DNA from: Cupriavidus pauculus
GTDB lineage: Bacteria > Pseudomonadota > Gammaproteobacteria > Burkholderiales > Burkholderiaceae
Length of the DNA stretch: 64,000 bases
NCBI RefSeq assembly: GCF_022179805.1
Contig: NZ_BPUO01000012.1
Coordinates: 1-64,000, forward strand
Reading direction: 5' to 3'
Positions 41,141 to 49,755 of the stretch are shown in pieces; the stretch's first letter is position 1, and each line of letters begins with the position of its first letter. A program made the translations under genes and the position numbers. Below the pieces are notes generated by a model. That model worked only from the letters and a program-made list of their open reading frames with translations, ran no database searches and was not told the origin of the DNA.

Positions 41141-42307
41141 TCAGCCCAGCGCGGCAATGTCGTCATCACTGAGTCCAACACTGGCCAGCACCTCGTGCGT
41201 GTGCTCGCCCAGGCGTGGCGGCACGCTGGCGTGGGCGCGCTCGCCGTCGAAGCGGACAGGCGCGCCGGGAAAGCGCAGCGTGCCCATGTGCGGATCGTCG
41301 ACCTGATCGAAGAAGCCGGTCGCGCGCAGGTGCGGATCGTCGACGAGTTCATCCAGGTCATTCACGCGTGCCACCGGGATCTGCAACGCTTCGCACAGTT
41401 CGATCCATGCGGCGGTACTGCGCTCGCGCACCAGCTCGCCGGTGATCTCGTAGAGCGTTTCGATGTGCCGGGTACGCGCGGCGATGTCGGTGAAGCGCGC
41501 GTCAGCGGCCAGGTCGTCACGGCCGGCCGCGCGGAAGAAGTCGCGCCAGTGTGCGTCGGTGTACGGCATCATGCAGACGTAGCCGTCGGCCGTCTGGTAC
41601 GGGCGGCGCAACGGCGCCAGCACGCGCGGATAGCCGGCGGCGGCGCGCGGCGGCTCGAAATGCTGGCCATACAGATGCTCGACCAGATTGAATGCCACCA
41701 TCGACTCGAACATCGGCACTTCCACCATGCCGCCCTTTCCGCCGTTGCGCGCGCGTCCGGCCAGCGCTGCGGAAATCGACAGCGCCGCCACCAGCCCGCT
41801 GGTCTTGTCCGCGGAAATCGTCGGGAAGTAGCGCACGGTGCCGGTCTGCGCGGCCATCAGCGCGGCATTGCCGCACAGCCCCTGGATGATGTCGTCATAG
41901 GCGGGGCGCCCGCCATAGGGTCCATCCTCGGCAAAGCCCAGCAGGCTGACGTACACGAGCTGGGGATGCCGGGCCATCACGCTGGCCGGGTCCAGGTCCA
42001 GCTTGCCAAGCTTTTGCGGGCGCATGCTGTGCAGAAAGACATCGGCCGTTCCCAGCAAACGGTGCAGCGCGGCCTGTGCGGCGGGTTGCTTCAGGTTCAG
42101 CACCACGCTCTTCTTGCTGCGGTTCACGCCCAGGAAAATCGCCGACATGCCGTCCTCGGTGGCCGGGCCGGTACGGCGCGTGGAATCGCCATCGGGGGTT
42201 TCCACCTTGATCACCTCGGCACCCAGGTCGGCCAGCCACTGGCTGGCGTAGGGGCCCATCACAACGGTCGACAGGTCGACGACACGGACACCGAATAGGG
42301 GCAGCAT
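41141..42307 (-). CDS. Class III (CaiB/BaiF) acyl-CoA transferase
   Basis: A 388-residue CoA-transferase starting MLPLFGVRVVDLSTVVMGPY with AAGGAG upstream. ADLGAEVIKVETPDGDSTRR and GRPAYDDIIQGLCGNAALMA (containing the candidate nucleophile Asp in AYDDI) are family features, as is LGEHTHEVLASVGLSDDDIA. First gene of a five-gene operon and divergent from a LysR gene. It presumably activates the acid imported via the Bug protein. Confidence 0.9.
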   Translation of the reverse strand: MLPLFGVRVVDLSTVVMGPYASQWLADLGAEVIKVETPDGDSTRRTGPATEDGMSAIFLGVNRSKKSVVLNLKQPAAQAALHRLLGTADVFLHSMRPQKLGKLDLDPASVMARHPQLVYVSLLGFAEDGPYGGRPAYDDIIQGLCGNAALMAAQTGTVRYFPTISADKTSGLVAALSISAALAGRARNGGKGGMVEVPMFESMVAFNLVEHLYGQHFEPPRAAAGYPRVLAPLRRPYQTADGYVCMMPYTDAHWRDFFRAAGRDDLAADARFTDIAARTRHIETLYEITGELVRERSTAAWIELCEALQIPVARVNDLDELVDDPHLRATGFFDQVDDPHMGTLRFPGAPVRFDGERAHASVPPRLGEHTHEVLASVGLSDDDIAALG

Positions 42308-42373
42308 CGCTGTGTCTCCTTTGCATTTCATGGTTCTGATGGGGAGACAGCGTAGTCCAGCGCGCCGCTTGCG

Positions 42374-42385
42374 TCTAATATTAGA
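42374..42385. promoter_or_regulatory. Candidate LysR operator TCTAATATTAGA
   Basis: A perfect 12-bp palindrome in the 110-bp gap between the divergent CoA-transferase and LysR genes, 33 bases from the LysR start codon. AT-rich palindromes of this kind are typical LysR recognition sites. Function inferred from position. Confidence 0.5.
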
Positions 42386-42417
42386 TTTTTAGGAATTGAT
42401 ATCCATTGCATATCACC

Positions 42418-43326
42418 ATGGACCTGCGCCAGCTCCAGCAGTTTGTCGTGCTTGCCGAAACCGGTAACTTCCACCGCGCCGCCGAACGGTTGCATATGGC
42501 CCAGCCGCCGCTCTCCATTTCGATTCGCAAGCTGGAGGAATCGCTCGGGACGCCGCTGTTCGTCCGCACCACGCGCGGCGTCAGGCTGACGCAGGCCGGC
42601 GAGGCGGCGCTGAACGATGCTCGGCGCGCGCTGTTCCATGCCGAACAGGCCCGGGCCGCCGCGCAGTCGGCGGCACTTGGCGAACGCGGCGCGCTGCGCA
42701 TCGGCTTTGTCGGGTCGGCTACCTATGCCCTGCTGCCCCGGCTGATTCCGGCATTTCGCGGCGAACACCCCGGCATCGAACTGATCCTGCATGAATCGAC
42801 CTCGGCGTCGATCCTGGACCGCATCGAGCGCGGCCAGCTCGACGCCGGCCTGGTACGGTTTCCGATCCTGAGCAGTGGACCGTTCCAGCTACTGCCGCTG
42901 GAATCAGACACCTTCCTGGCCGCCGTGCCCGCCGATAGCCGCTTCGCGGCACAGGACAGCATCGCCCTGAAAGCACTGGCCGAAGAGCCCTTCATCATGC
43001 ATCCCGGCGCCGATGTGCCGAACCTGCGGGCCGTGGCGATGCTGCTATGCCAGCAGGCCGGGTTCGTGCCGCGCATCGCACAGGAAGCGGTACAGGTGCA
43101 GACCATTGTCAGCCTGGTTGAGAGCGGCCTGGGCGTGGCGCTGGTGCCGGGAGTCGCGGCCCGTTACACCAACCGGCGCGTGCGCTTTCTTCGCCTATCG
43201 AGCCCGCGTCCGGCCGCGCGCATCGGCATTGCGCTGGCCACGCAGCAACACACCGATGACCGCCATGTCCTGCGGTTCGTGGCCGCCGCCCAGCGAGTCG
43301 CGGAGGATCAGGCGCCGCCGGCTTGA
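42418..43326 (+). CDS. LysR-family transcriptional regulator
   Basis: A 302-residue LysR protein of the CatR/BenM-like branch. N-terminus MDLRQLQQFVVLAETGNFHR with recognition helix MAQPPLSISIRKLEESLG; effector domain from about 90. Start at the ATG following tatcacc. Divergent from the five-gene acyl-CoA operon, which it probably activates. Confidence 0.92.
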   Translation: MDLRQLQQFVVLAETGNFHRAAERLHMAQPPLSISIRKLEESLGTPLFVRTTRGVRLTQAGEAALNDARRALFHAEQARAAAQSAALGERGALRIGFVGSATYALLPRLIPAFRGEHPGIELILHESTSASILDRIERGQLDAGLVRFPILSSGPFQLLPLESDTFLAAVPADSRFAAQDSIALKALAEEPFIMHPGADVPNLRAVAMLLCQQAGFVPRIAQEAVQVQTIVSLVESGLGVALVPGVAARYTNRRVRFLRLSSPRPAARIGIALATQQHTDDRHVLRFVAAAQRVAEDQAPPA

Positions 43327-43381
43327 TACGGACCAGGAGGGGGTCAAAGCTCCAGCCTGGATTTCGGCCAACGGCTTCCGT

Positions 43382-43742
43382 CTAGCTGCGCAGAAAAAAC
43401 ACAATATGCCCTCGACCGCTTTCCGCATTGCTTGATATCTGGCGGACAAGCAGCCTATCGCTTCCCGACACCCACATGATGCCGCCCAAGGTTCCGCATG
43501 CCACGAAGAACACCAACTTGGAGTACTTGAATCGCTTACCCCTCTCGATCACCGCGAAGATGTGCTTCTTCTCCTCGTCTGTAAATTTCCGGAACTCCTT
43601 GCCCGCCTCGCCCAAGCGGGAAAACAAACGCATGATCGGCACATCGTCGCGCCAATAAGCAATCACCTTCTCCTTTGCCTTGCGAAGCGCCGGAGTCTTT
43701 CTCCAACTCGGTGATCACCTTGCAGTTGACATAGTCCATCAT
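43382..43742 (-). pseudogene. Frameshifted small membrane protein gene
   Basis: One frame starts MMDYVNCKVITELEK; a one-base shift near 43698 continues as TPALRKAKEKVIAYWRDD and then MRLFSRLGEAGKEFRKF to IVFFLRS. The two parts together look like a single protein with an Arg/Lys-rich helix, a membrane segment (LVFFVACGTLGGIMWV) and a short tail. Alternatively a GTG at 43666 starts a shorter intact 94-residue product, but its ribosome-binding site is too close. I do not recognise the family. The gene is AT-richer than its neighbours. Confidence 0.5.
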
Positions 43743-44093
43743 CAGTATCTTTAGCTTGAGATAGCAACGATTTCACCAGCGTCGACGGAAATTCAGATTC
43801 GAAGTAATTCGAAAGATCCCGGGAGAGGTAGCGAGATCAACAGCTATGCGTTGTTTGTGTTGTAAGCGTCCTGCTGGCTTTGCGTCGATAACCAGCCGGA
43901 CCATGGTTTCGGACTTAAATGCTCAGGCGGACACTAATTCACATCAGCAGGCCAATGTTTGGCAGATCGAATTTATTCAACATCGCTGCGAAGATCGTTA
44001 AATCACGACGTGATGACTTGGCGAGACCCTGAATCGGCATGCCAATCCCGCCGGATGTCTATGTGGGTCTGAACTCGCGCTCGAGTGCGCAGC
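43743..44093. other. AT-richer intergenic region upstream of the nap promoter
   Basis: About 350 bp with no supportable gene. Stop codons are frequent in all frames. It contains a 13-bp palindrome (atcac, 3 bases, gtgat) at 44002-44014, roughly 90 bases before the nap -35, where a respiratory regulator could bind. Composition differs visibly from the GC-rich surroundings and may mark decayed or imported DNA. Confidence 0.45.
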
Positions 44094-44122
44094 TTGACAC
44101 CTCACATCGCCGTTCCTTTAAT
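44094..44122 (+). promoter_or_regulatory. Near-consensus sigma-70 promoter of the nap-ccm operon
   Basis: TTGACA (44094-44099), a spacer of exactly 17 bases, and TTTAAT (44117-44122). The -35 is a perfect match and the -10 five of six. Transcription would start near 44129, about 50 bases before napE. Confidence 0.8.
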
Positions 44123-44178
44123 GAGTTACGCATGACCGGCGTGACGGCCGGTAAACCGATGCGAGAGCCGAGGGGAAT

Positions 44179-44343
44179 ATGGGATCAGGTAGCGTTGACG
44201 ATCCGCAGCGCAAGAAGGAAGAACTGCGCAGCTTCCTTTTTCTGACAGCCGTAATGGTGCCGGTGCTGTCCATCGTCGTCGTGGCTGGTTATGGCTTCAT
44301 TGTCTGGATGAGCCAATTGATTAGCGGCCCTCCGTCGCACTAA
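44179..44343 (+). CDS. napE: Periplasmic nitrate reductase accessory membrane protein NapE
   Basis: A 54-residue protein starting MGSGSVDDPQRKKEELRSFL, with one membrane helix (FLTAVMVPVLSIVVVAGYGF) and the end WMSQLISGPPSH. This layout and the position upstream of napD are those of NapE, whose exact role in nitrate reduction is unclear. AGGGG lies a few bases before the ATG. It is the first gene after the strong promoter. Confidence 0.88.
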   Translation: MGSGSVDDPQRKKEELRSFLFLTAVMVPVLSIVVVAGYGFIVWMSQLISGPPSH

Positions 44344-44368
44344 GCGACAGTCTGAGCCGATAAGAGCA

Positions 44369-44417
44369 AATTGGCCCAAAGGCCAATTGCGAAAAGAAGG
44401 AAAACCTGCAAAAGCAG
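44369..44417 (+). other. Two small hairpins in the napE-napD gap
   Basis: An 8-bp stem (aattggcc with ggccaatt, loop caaa, 44369-44388) and a 4-bp stem (ctgc/gcag, 44406-44417). No T run follows the first. They could set relative expression by stabilising or processing the transcript. Confidence 0.4.
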
Positions 44418-44436
44418 TCTTGTCAGGGGTAACCGC

Positions 44437-44763
44437 ATGCCTGAAAGACCTTCTATCCCGATTCATCCGGCGGGTCCGGATGACGAATGGCATATCGCCG
44501 GCATCATGGTGTTTGCCCATCCCGCCAGCCTGGACCACGTGCGCCGCACCATCGATGCGATGACCGGTGCCGAAATCCATGCCGTCAGCGATACGGGCAA
44601 GCTCGTCGTCACGGTCGAGGCCCCCACCTCGCACGCCATCGTGGCACAGCTCACCTGCCTGCACCAGCTCGAAGGCGTGATCTCCGCCACACTCGTCTAT
44701 CAGCACAACGAAGACGCCGCAGCCATGTACGAGGAGCTTCCCGATGTCAGTCACGCGTCGTGA
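44437..44763 (+). CDS. napD: NapA-specific chaperone NapD
   Basis: A 108-residue cytoplasmic chaperone with the NapD ferredoxin-like fold: WHIAGIMVFAHPASLDHVRR, then KLVVTVEAPTSHAIVAQLT, and GVISATLVYQHNED. It binds the Tat signal of NapA and delays export until the cofactor is in. AGGGG precedes the ATG. The 3' end overlaps napA by 20 bases, giving translational coupling with its client. Confidence 0.93.
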   Translation: MPERPSIPIHPAGPDDEWHIAGIMVFAHPASLDHVRRTIDAMTGAEIHAVSDTGKLVVTVEAPTSHAIVAQLTCLHQLEGVISATLVYQHNEDAAAMYEELPDVSHAS

Positions 44764-47239
44764 TTTCATCAAGCAGACGGCCATCGCGGCAACCGCATCG
44801 GTGGCGGGCATACCTGTTCCTGGCCAAACCGCCAATTTCGTCACGGACAGCGAAGTCACCAAACTGAAGTGGTCCAAGGCACCCTGCCGTTTTTGCGGCA
44901 CCGGTTGCGGCGTGACGGTCGCGGTGCGCGACAACAAGGTGGTGGCTACCCAGGGCGATCCGCAATGCGAGGTCAACAAGGGGCTGAACTGCGTCAAGGG
45001 GTATTTCCTGTCGAAGATCATGTACGGCCAGGACAGGCTGACCAAGCCGCTGCTGCGCATGAAGAACGGCAAGTACGACAAGAACGGCGAATTTGCCCCG
45101 GTCAGCTGGGATCGCGCGTTCGAGGAGATGGAACGGCAGTTCAAGCGCGTGCTCAAGGAAAAGGGCCCCACCGCCGTGGGCATGTTCGGCTCGGGGCAGT
45201 GGACGATCTGGGAAGGCTACGCCGCGTCCAAGCTGATGAAAGCCGGCTTTCGCTCGAACAATATCGACCCGAACGCACGCCACTGCATGGCGTCGGCGGT
45301 AACTGGCTTCATGCGCACATTCGGCATGGACGAGCCGATGGGCTGCTACGACGACTTCGAAAACGCCGACGCCTTCGTGCTCTGGGGCTCGAACATGGCC
45401 GAGATGCACCCCATCCTGTGGACGCGCATCACCGACCGCCGCCTTAGCCATCCGAAAACGCGCGTGGCGGTGCTGTCCACATTCACGCACCGCTCATTCG
45501 ACCTGGCCGACCTGCCCATCATCTTCACGCCGCAGACCGACCTGGCGATGCTGAACTACATCGCCCATCACATCATCCAGACCAACCGCGTCAACAAGGA
45601 CTTCGTCAACAAGCACACGGTGTTCAAGGAGGGCGTGACCGACATCGGCTACGGCCTGCGTCCGGACAATCCGCTGCAGAAAGCGGCCAAGAACGCTGGC
45701 AACCCCACCGATGCCAAGCCGATCACGTTCGACGAGTTCGCGAAATTCGTAGCCAAGTACGACGCCAACTATGTCAGCAAGCTGTCTGGCGTGCCGAAGG
45801 ACAAGCTGGAAAAGCTGGCCGAGCTGTACGCCGACCCCAACGTCAAGGTCATGTCGCTGTGGACCATGGGCTTCAACCAGCACACGCGCGGCACGTGGGT
45901 CAACAATATGGTCTACAACGTGCACCTGCTGACCGGCAAGATTGCCACGCCGGGCAACAGTCCGTTCTCGCTGACGGGCCAGCCCTCGGCCTGCGGCACC
46001 GCGCGCGAAGTGGGCACGTTCTCTCACCGGCTGCCGGCCGACATGGTGGTCACCAACCCGAAGCACCGTGAAGAGGCCGAGCGCATCTGGAAGCTGCCCG
46101 CGGGCACCATCCCCGACAAGGTCGGCTACCACGCCGTGCTGCAGAACCGCATGCTCAAGGACGGCAAGCTCAACGCGTACTGGGTGCAGGTCAACAACAA
46201 CATGCAGGCCGCCGCCAACATGATGCAGGAGGGCTTGCCCGGCTATCGCAACCCGGACAACTTCATCGTCGTGTCCGATGTCTATCCGACGGTAACCGCG
46301 CTGTCGGCCGATCTGATCCTGCCCAGCGCCATGTGGGTGGAGAAGGAAGGTGCCTATGGCAACGCCGAGCGCCGCACACAGTTCTGGCATCAGCTTGTCG
46401 ATGCGCCGGGCGAGGCGAAATCCGACCTGTGGCAGTTGATGGAATTCTCCAAGCGCTTCAAGGTAGAAGAAGTCTGGCCGGCCGACCTGATCGCCAAGAT
46501 GCCCGACGTGCGCGGCAAGACGCTGTTCGATGTGCTGTACCGCAACGGCAATGTCGACAAGTTCCCGACCAAGGAAGTCAACACCGAGTACAACAACGCC
46601 GAAGCCAAAGCGTTTGGCTTCTACGTGCAGAAAGGGCTGTTCGAGGAATACGCAAGTTTTGGCCGCGGCCACGGCCACGACCTGGCGCCGTTCGATGCCT
46701 ACCACGAGGCACGCGGGCTGCGCTGGCCCGTGGTGAACGGCAAGGAAACGCGCTGGCGCTATCGCGAAGGCAGCGATCCGTATGTGAAGGCCGGCACCGG
46801 CTTCCAGTTCTATGGCAACGCCGACGGCAAGGCGGTGATTTTCGCCCTGCCCTACGAGCCGCCCGCCGAATCGCCGGACAAGGAATATCCGTACTGGCTG
46901 GCCACCGGCCGCGTGCTGGAGCACTGGCACTCGGGCTCGATGACCCGCCGCGTGCCGGAGCTGTACCGCGCGTTTCCGAATGCGGTCTGCTTCATGCATC
47001 CGGAAGATGCCAAGTCGATGGGCCTGCGACGCGGCGTGGAGGTGGAGGTGGTATCGCGGCGCGGACGCATGCGCACCCGGGTGGAAACGCGCGGACGCGA
47101 CGTGCCGCCGCGCGGCCTGGTCTTCGTGCCGTGGTTCGACGCGAGCCAGCTCATCAACAAGGTGACGCTCGATGCCACCTGCCCGATCTCGCTGCAGACC
47201 GACTTCAAGAAGTGTGCGGTCAAGATCGTGAAGGTATAA
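44744..47239 (+). CDS. napA: Periplasmic nitrate reductase catalytic subunit
   Basis: An 831-residue Mo-bis-MGD enzyme that reduces nitrate to nitrite in the periplasm. It has a twin-arginine signal (TRRDFIKQTAIA). The 4Fe-4S cluster Cys are C48, C51, C55 and C83 (CRFCGTGCGV, LNCVKG). The molybdenum ligand Cys181 lies in ARHCMASA. Length and motifs are standard for NapA. It receives electrons from NapB and is matured with NapD. Confidence 0.97.
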   Translation: MSVTRRDFIKQTAIAATASVAGIPVPGQTANFVTDSEVTKLKWSKAPCRFCGTGCGVTVAVRDNKVVATQGDPQCEVNKGLNCVKGYFLSKIMYGQDRLTKPLLRMKNGKYDKNGEFAPVSWDRAFEEMERQFKRVLKEKGPTAVGMFGSGQWTIWEGYAASKLMKAGFRSNNIDPNARHCMASAVTGFMRTFGMDEPMGCYDDFENADAFVLWGSNMAEMHPILWTRITDRRLSHPKTRVAVLSTFTHRSFDLADLPIIFTPQTDLAMLNYIAHHIIQTNRVNKDFVNKHTVFKEGVTDIGYGLRPDNPLQKAAKNAGNPTDAKPITFDEFAKFVAKYDANYVSKLSGVPKDKLEKLAELYADPNVKVMSLWTMGFNQHTRGTWVNNMVYNVHLLTGKIATPGNSPFSLTGQPSACGTAREVGTFSHRLPADMVVTNPKHREEAERIWKLPAGTIPDKVGYHAVLQNRMLKDGKLNAYWVQVNNNMQAAANMMQEGLPGYRNPDNFIVVSDVYPTVTALSADLILPSAMWVEKEGAYGNAERRTQFWHQLVDAPGEAKSDLWQLMEFSKRFKVEEVWPADLIAKMPDVRGKTLFDVLYRNGNVDKFPTKEVNTEYNNAEAKAFGFYVQKGLFEEYASFGRGHGHDLAPFDAYHEARGLRWPVVNGKETRWRYREGSDPYVKAGTGFQFYGNADGKAVIFALPYEPPAESPDKEYPYWLATGRVLEHWHSGSMTRRVPELYRAFPNAVCFMHPEDAKSMGLRRGVEVEVVSRRGRMRTRVETRGRDVPPRGLVFVPWFDASQLINKVTLDATCPISLQTDFKKCAVKIVKV

Positions 47240-47258
47240 CGCCGTGAAAGGAGACGCC

Positions 47259-47804
47259 ATGAAGCCGAGCCGATCCCGGACAGCCCTGCTGGCGTTCAGC
47301 GCCTGGATCCTGATAGCCGTGGCGACGCTGCTGGTGCCGCCCGCCGGCGCGCAGGGGCTGGTCGATTCGATGCGTGGCCCGACGCCGGTGGCCGACGAGA
47401 CCAAGGCGCCGCTGCTGTATCCCACCGAGAACAAGGATGTGCGCCGCACGCGCAACTACACGATGCAGCCGCCCACCATCCCGCACAAGATCGACGGGTA
47501 CCAGCTAGATAAGGACTTCAACCGCTGCATGTTCTGCCACGCGCGCACGAAGACCGAGGAAACCGGCGCCATCCCGGTCAGCATCACGCACTACATGGAC
47601 CGTGACAACAACGTGCTGGCCGAGGTCTCGCCGCGCCGCTACTTCTGCACGCAATGCCATGTGCCGCAGGCCGACACCAAGCCGCTGGTAGGTAACTCCT
47701 TCGTCGATGTGGAGACGATGCTCAAGCGCGCAGGTGCACAAAAGGGTGCCAAGTCGGGGGCCAAGAGCGACAGTGCCAAGACCGGCACCACCAGCACGAA
47801 GTAG
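47259..47804 (+). CDS. napB: Di-haem cytochrome c subunit of periplasmic nitrate reductase
   Basis: A 181-residue secreted cytochrome. Signal peptide ending PAGA-QG; haem sites C90-MF-C93-H94 and C130-TQ-C133-H134. The N-terminal DSMRGPTPV and IPHKIDGYQL segments are typical. A Lys/Ser-rich tail of about 25 residues is an extension. It passes electrons from NapC to NapA. AAAGGAG precedes the ATG. Confidence 0.96.
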   Translation: MKPSRSRTALLAFSAWILIAVATLLVPPAGAQGLVDSMRGPTPVADETKAPLLYPTENKDVRRTRNYTMQPPTIPHKIDGYQLDKDFNRCMFCHARTKTEETGAIPVSITHYMDRDNNVLAEVSPRRYFCTQCHVPQADTKPLVGNSFVDVETMLKRAGAQKGAKSGAKSDSAKTGTTSTK

Positions 47805-47843
47805 GCGAAAAGGGCAGATCAAACGGATCAACCGGGACATGCG

Positions 47844-48443
47844 ATGACGGGCAGACTCTGGGATCTCATCAAACGCTACTGGCGCACGATCAACCGGCCC
47901 AGCGCGTACTTCAGCCTGGGCTTTCTCACGGTGGGCGGCTTCATTGCCGGCGTGATGTTCTGGGGCGCGTTCAACACGGCGCTGGAGTTGACAAATACCG
48001 AGCAGTTCTGCACCGGCTGCCACGAGATGCGCGACAACGTCTACCAGGAACTTCAGGGCACCATTCATTTCACCAATCGCAGCGGCGTGCGCGCCAAGTG
48101 CTCCGATTGCCATGTGCCGCATAACTGGACCAGCAAGATGGCGCGCAAGATGCAGGCGTCGAAGGAGGTCTGGGCCAAGATCTTCGGCACCGTGGACACG
48201 CGCGAGAAATTCCAGGAGCATCGGCTGACGCTGGCGCAGCACGAATGGGCGCGCTTCAAGGCCAACGATTCGCTCGAATGCCGCAACTGCCACGACTACC
48301 AGTCGATGGACTTCACGCGGCAGAGCCCGCGCGCGCAGGCCATGCATTCCACCTACCTGGCCAACAAGGAAAAGACCTGCATCGATTGCCACAAGGGCAT
48401 TGCCCACCGGCTGCCCGACGTCGCCAAGGCCGAGGGCGAGTAA
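47844..48443 (+). CDS. napC: Tetra-haem quinol dehydrogenase NapC
   Basis: A 199-residue NapC/NirT protein with an N-terminal membrane anchor (FSLGFLTVGGFIAGVMFW) and four haem-binding motifs: CTGCH, CSDCH, CRNCH and CIDCH. It oxidises quinol in the membrane and reduces NapB. ccmA follows after four bases, so the nap and ccm genes form one transcript. Confidence 0.97.
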   Translation: MTGRLWDLIKRYWRTINRPSAYFSLGFLTVGGFIAGVMFWGAFNTALELTNTEQFCTGCHEMRDNVYQELQGTIHFTNRSGVRAKCSDCHVPHNWTSKMARKMQASKEVWAKIFGTVDTREKFQEHRLTLAQHEWARFKANDSLECRNCHDYQSMDFTRQSPRAQAMHSTYLANKEKTCIDCHKGIAHRLPDVAKAEGE

Positions 48444-48447
48444 CGCC

Positions 48448-49086
48448 ATGACGGCGACGATGCTGGAGGCCAGCGGCCTGACCGTCCGCCGCATGGGTCG
48501 GACCGTGTTCCGCGATATCCATCTGGCACTGGCACCGGGCAGCCTGCTGCAGGTGGTTGGCCCCAATGGCGCCGGCAAGACCAGCCTGCTGCGCGTGCTC
48601 TGCAGCCTGCTGGAGCCGGCCGCCGGGCGCCTGGCCTGGCGCGGGCGCACGGTGCGTGCCGGCGATGCCGAGTATCTGTCCAACCTGGCCTACGTCGGCC
48701 ACACCAACGGCATCGACGCCGATCTCAGCGCCATCGACAACCTGCGCTTTGCCGCGCGCATGGCCGGGGTCCAGCCCGATACCCAATCGCTGGGGCAGGC
48801 GCTTGGCCGGCTCGGGCTCGATGCCGTGGCCAGCGTCCCCTTGCGGACGTTGTCGCAAGGCCAGCGCCGCCGCGTGTCGCTGGCGCGACTGGCCCTGGCG
48901 CCGCGCGCGTTGTGGCTGCTGGACGAACCGCTGACATCGCTCGACCACGGATCCGCCGAACGCTTCACGGCTCTGCTCGACGGCCATCTGGATCGAGGCG
49001 GCATGGCGGTCATCGCCACGCACCAATTGTTGCCGGCTACCGGCGGCGTGCTGGACCTAGGCACGCCCGGAGCACAACCGTCATGA
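48448..49086 (+). CDS. ccmA: Haem export ABC transporter ATP-binding subunit CcmA
   Basis: A 212-residue ATPase with Walker A GPNGAGKTSLL, signature LSQGQRRRVSLARL and Walker B LWLLDEPLTSLD. It powers release of haem-loaded CcmE in cytochrome c maturation system I. The stop overlaps the ccmB start (ATGA). Confidence 0.95.
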   Translation: MTATMLEASGLTVRRMGRTVFRDIHLALAPGSLLQVVGPNGAGKTSLLRVLCSLLEPAAGRLAWRGRTVRAGDAEYLSNLAYVGHTNGIDADLSAIDNLRFAARMAGVQPDTQSLGQALGRLGLDAVASVPLRTLSQGQRRRVSLARLALAPRALWLLDEPLTSLDHGSAERFTALLDGHLDRGGMAVIATHQLLPATGGVLDLGTPGAQPS

Positions 49087-49751
49087 TCGGCGCGCTGCAG
49101 TCCGTCATCGCACACGACCTGTCGGTTGCCTGGCGGCGGCGCAGCAGCCTGCTGGCCAGCGTGGTGTTCTTCGTGATCGTGTCGAGCCTGTTTCCGTTGG
49201 CGATTGGCCCCGACCCGCAGCAGTTGCGCGCGCTGGCGCCCGGCATCCTGTGGGTGGCCGCCCTGCTGGCGTCGATGCTGTCGCTGTCGCGGCTGTTCGC
49301 GCAGGAATACGCCGATGGCAGCCTGGACCAGTTGCTGCTGTCGCCGCACCCGCTGGCACTGCTGGTGCTGGGCAAGATCTGCGCGCACTGGCTCACCAGC
49401 GGCGTGCCACTGCTGCTGTTGACGCCGCTGCTCGCGCAGCAATACAGCCTGCCCGGCGGCGCCACGCTGCTGTTGTCCGCATCGCTGCTGGTCGGCACGC
49501 CCGCGCTGAGCCTGATCGGCGCTGTCGGTGCCGCCTTGACGCTGGGCGTGCGCGGCGGTGCCGTGCTGCTTTGCATCCTGGTGCTGCCACTGTCGATTCC
49601 AGTGCTGGTGTTTGGCGCCAGCGCCGGCGCTGCCGCCGATGCGGGACTTGCCGTGGCGCCGCATTTTTCGCTGCTGGGCGCCTGCCTGGCGCTGTCGCTG
49701 CTGCTCTGCCCGCTTGCCACCGCGGCGGGCCTGCGCATCGCGATGGAGTGA
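49083..49751 (+). CDS. ccmB: Cytochrome c maturation membrane protein CcmB
   Basis: A 222-residue protein with about six membrane helices, starting MIGALQSVIAHDLSVAWRRR. LFAQEYADGSLDQLLLSPHP is the typical conserved loop. Membrane partner of CcmA. Confidence 0.94.
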   Translation: MIGALQSVIAHDLSVAWRRRSSLLASVVFFVIVSSLFPLAIGPDPQQLRALAPGILWVAALLASMLSLSRLFAQEYADGSLDQLLLSPHPLALLVLGKICAHWLTSGVPLLLLTPLLAQQYSLPGGATLLLSASLLVGTPALSLIGAVGAALTLGVRGGAVLLCILVLPLSIPVLVFGASAGAAADAGLAVAPHFSLLGACLALSLLLCPLATAAGLRIAME

Positions 49752-49755
49752 GCCG

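Noticed and set aside
43536..43742. An independent 68-residue gene
   Set aside because: After about 17 codons its composition becomes random, while the shifted frame continues as sensible protein; it is better read as one frameshifted gene.
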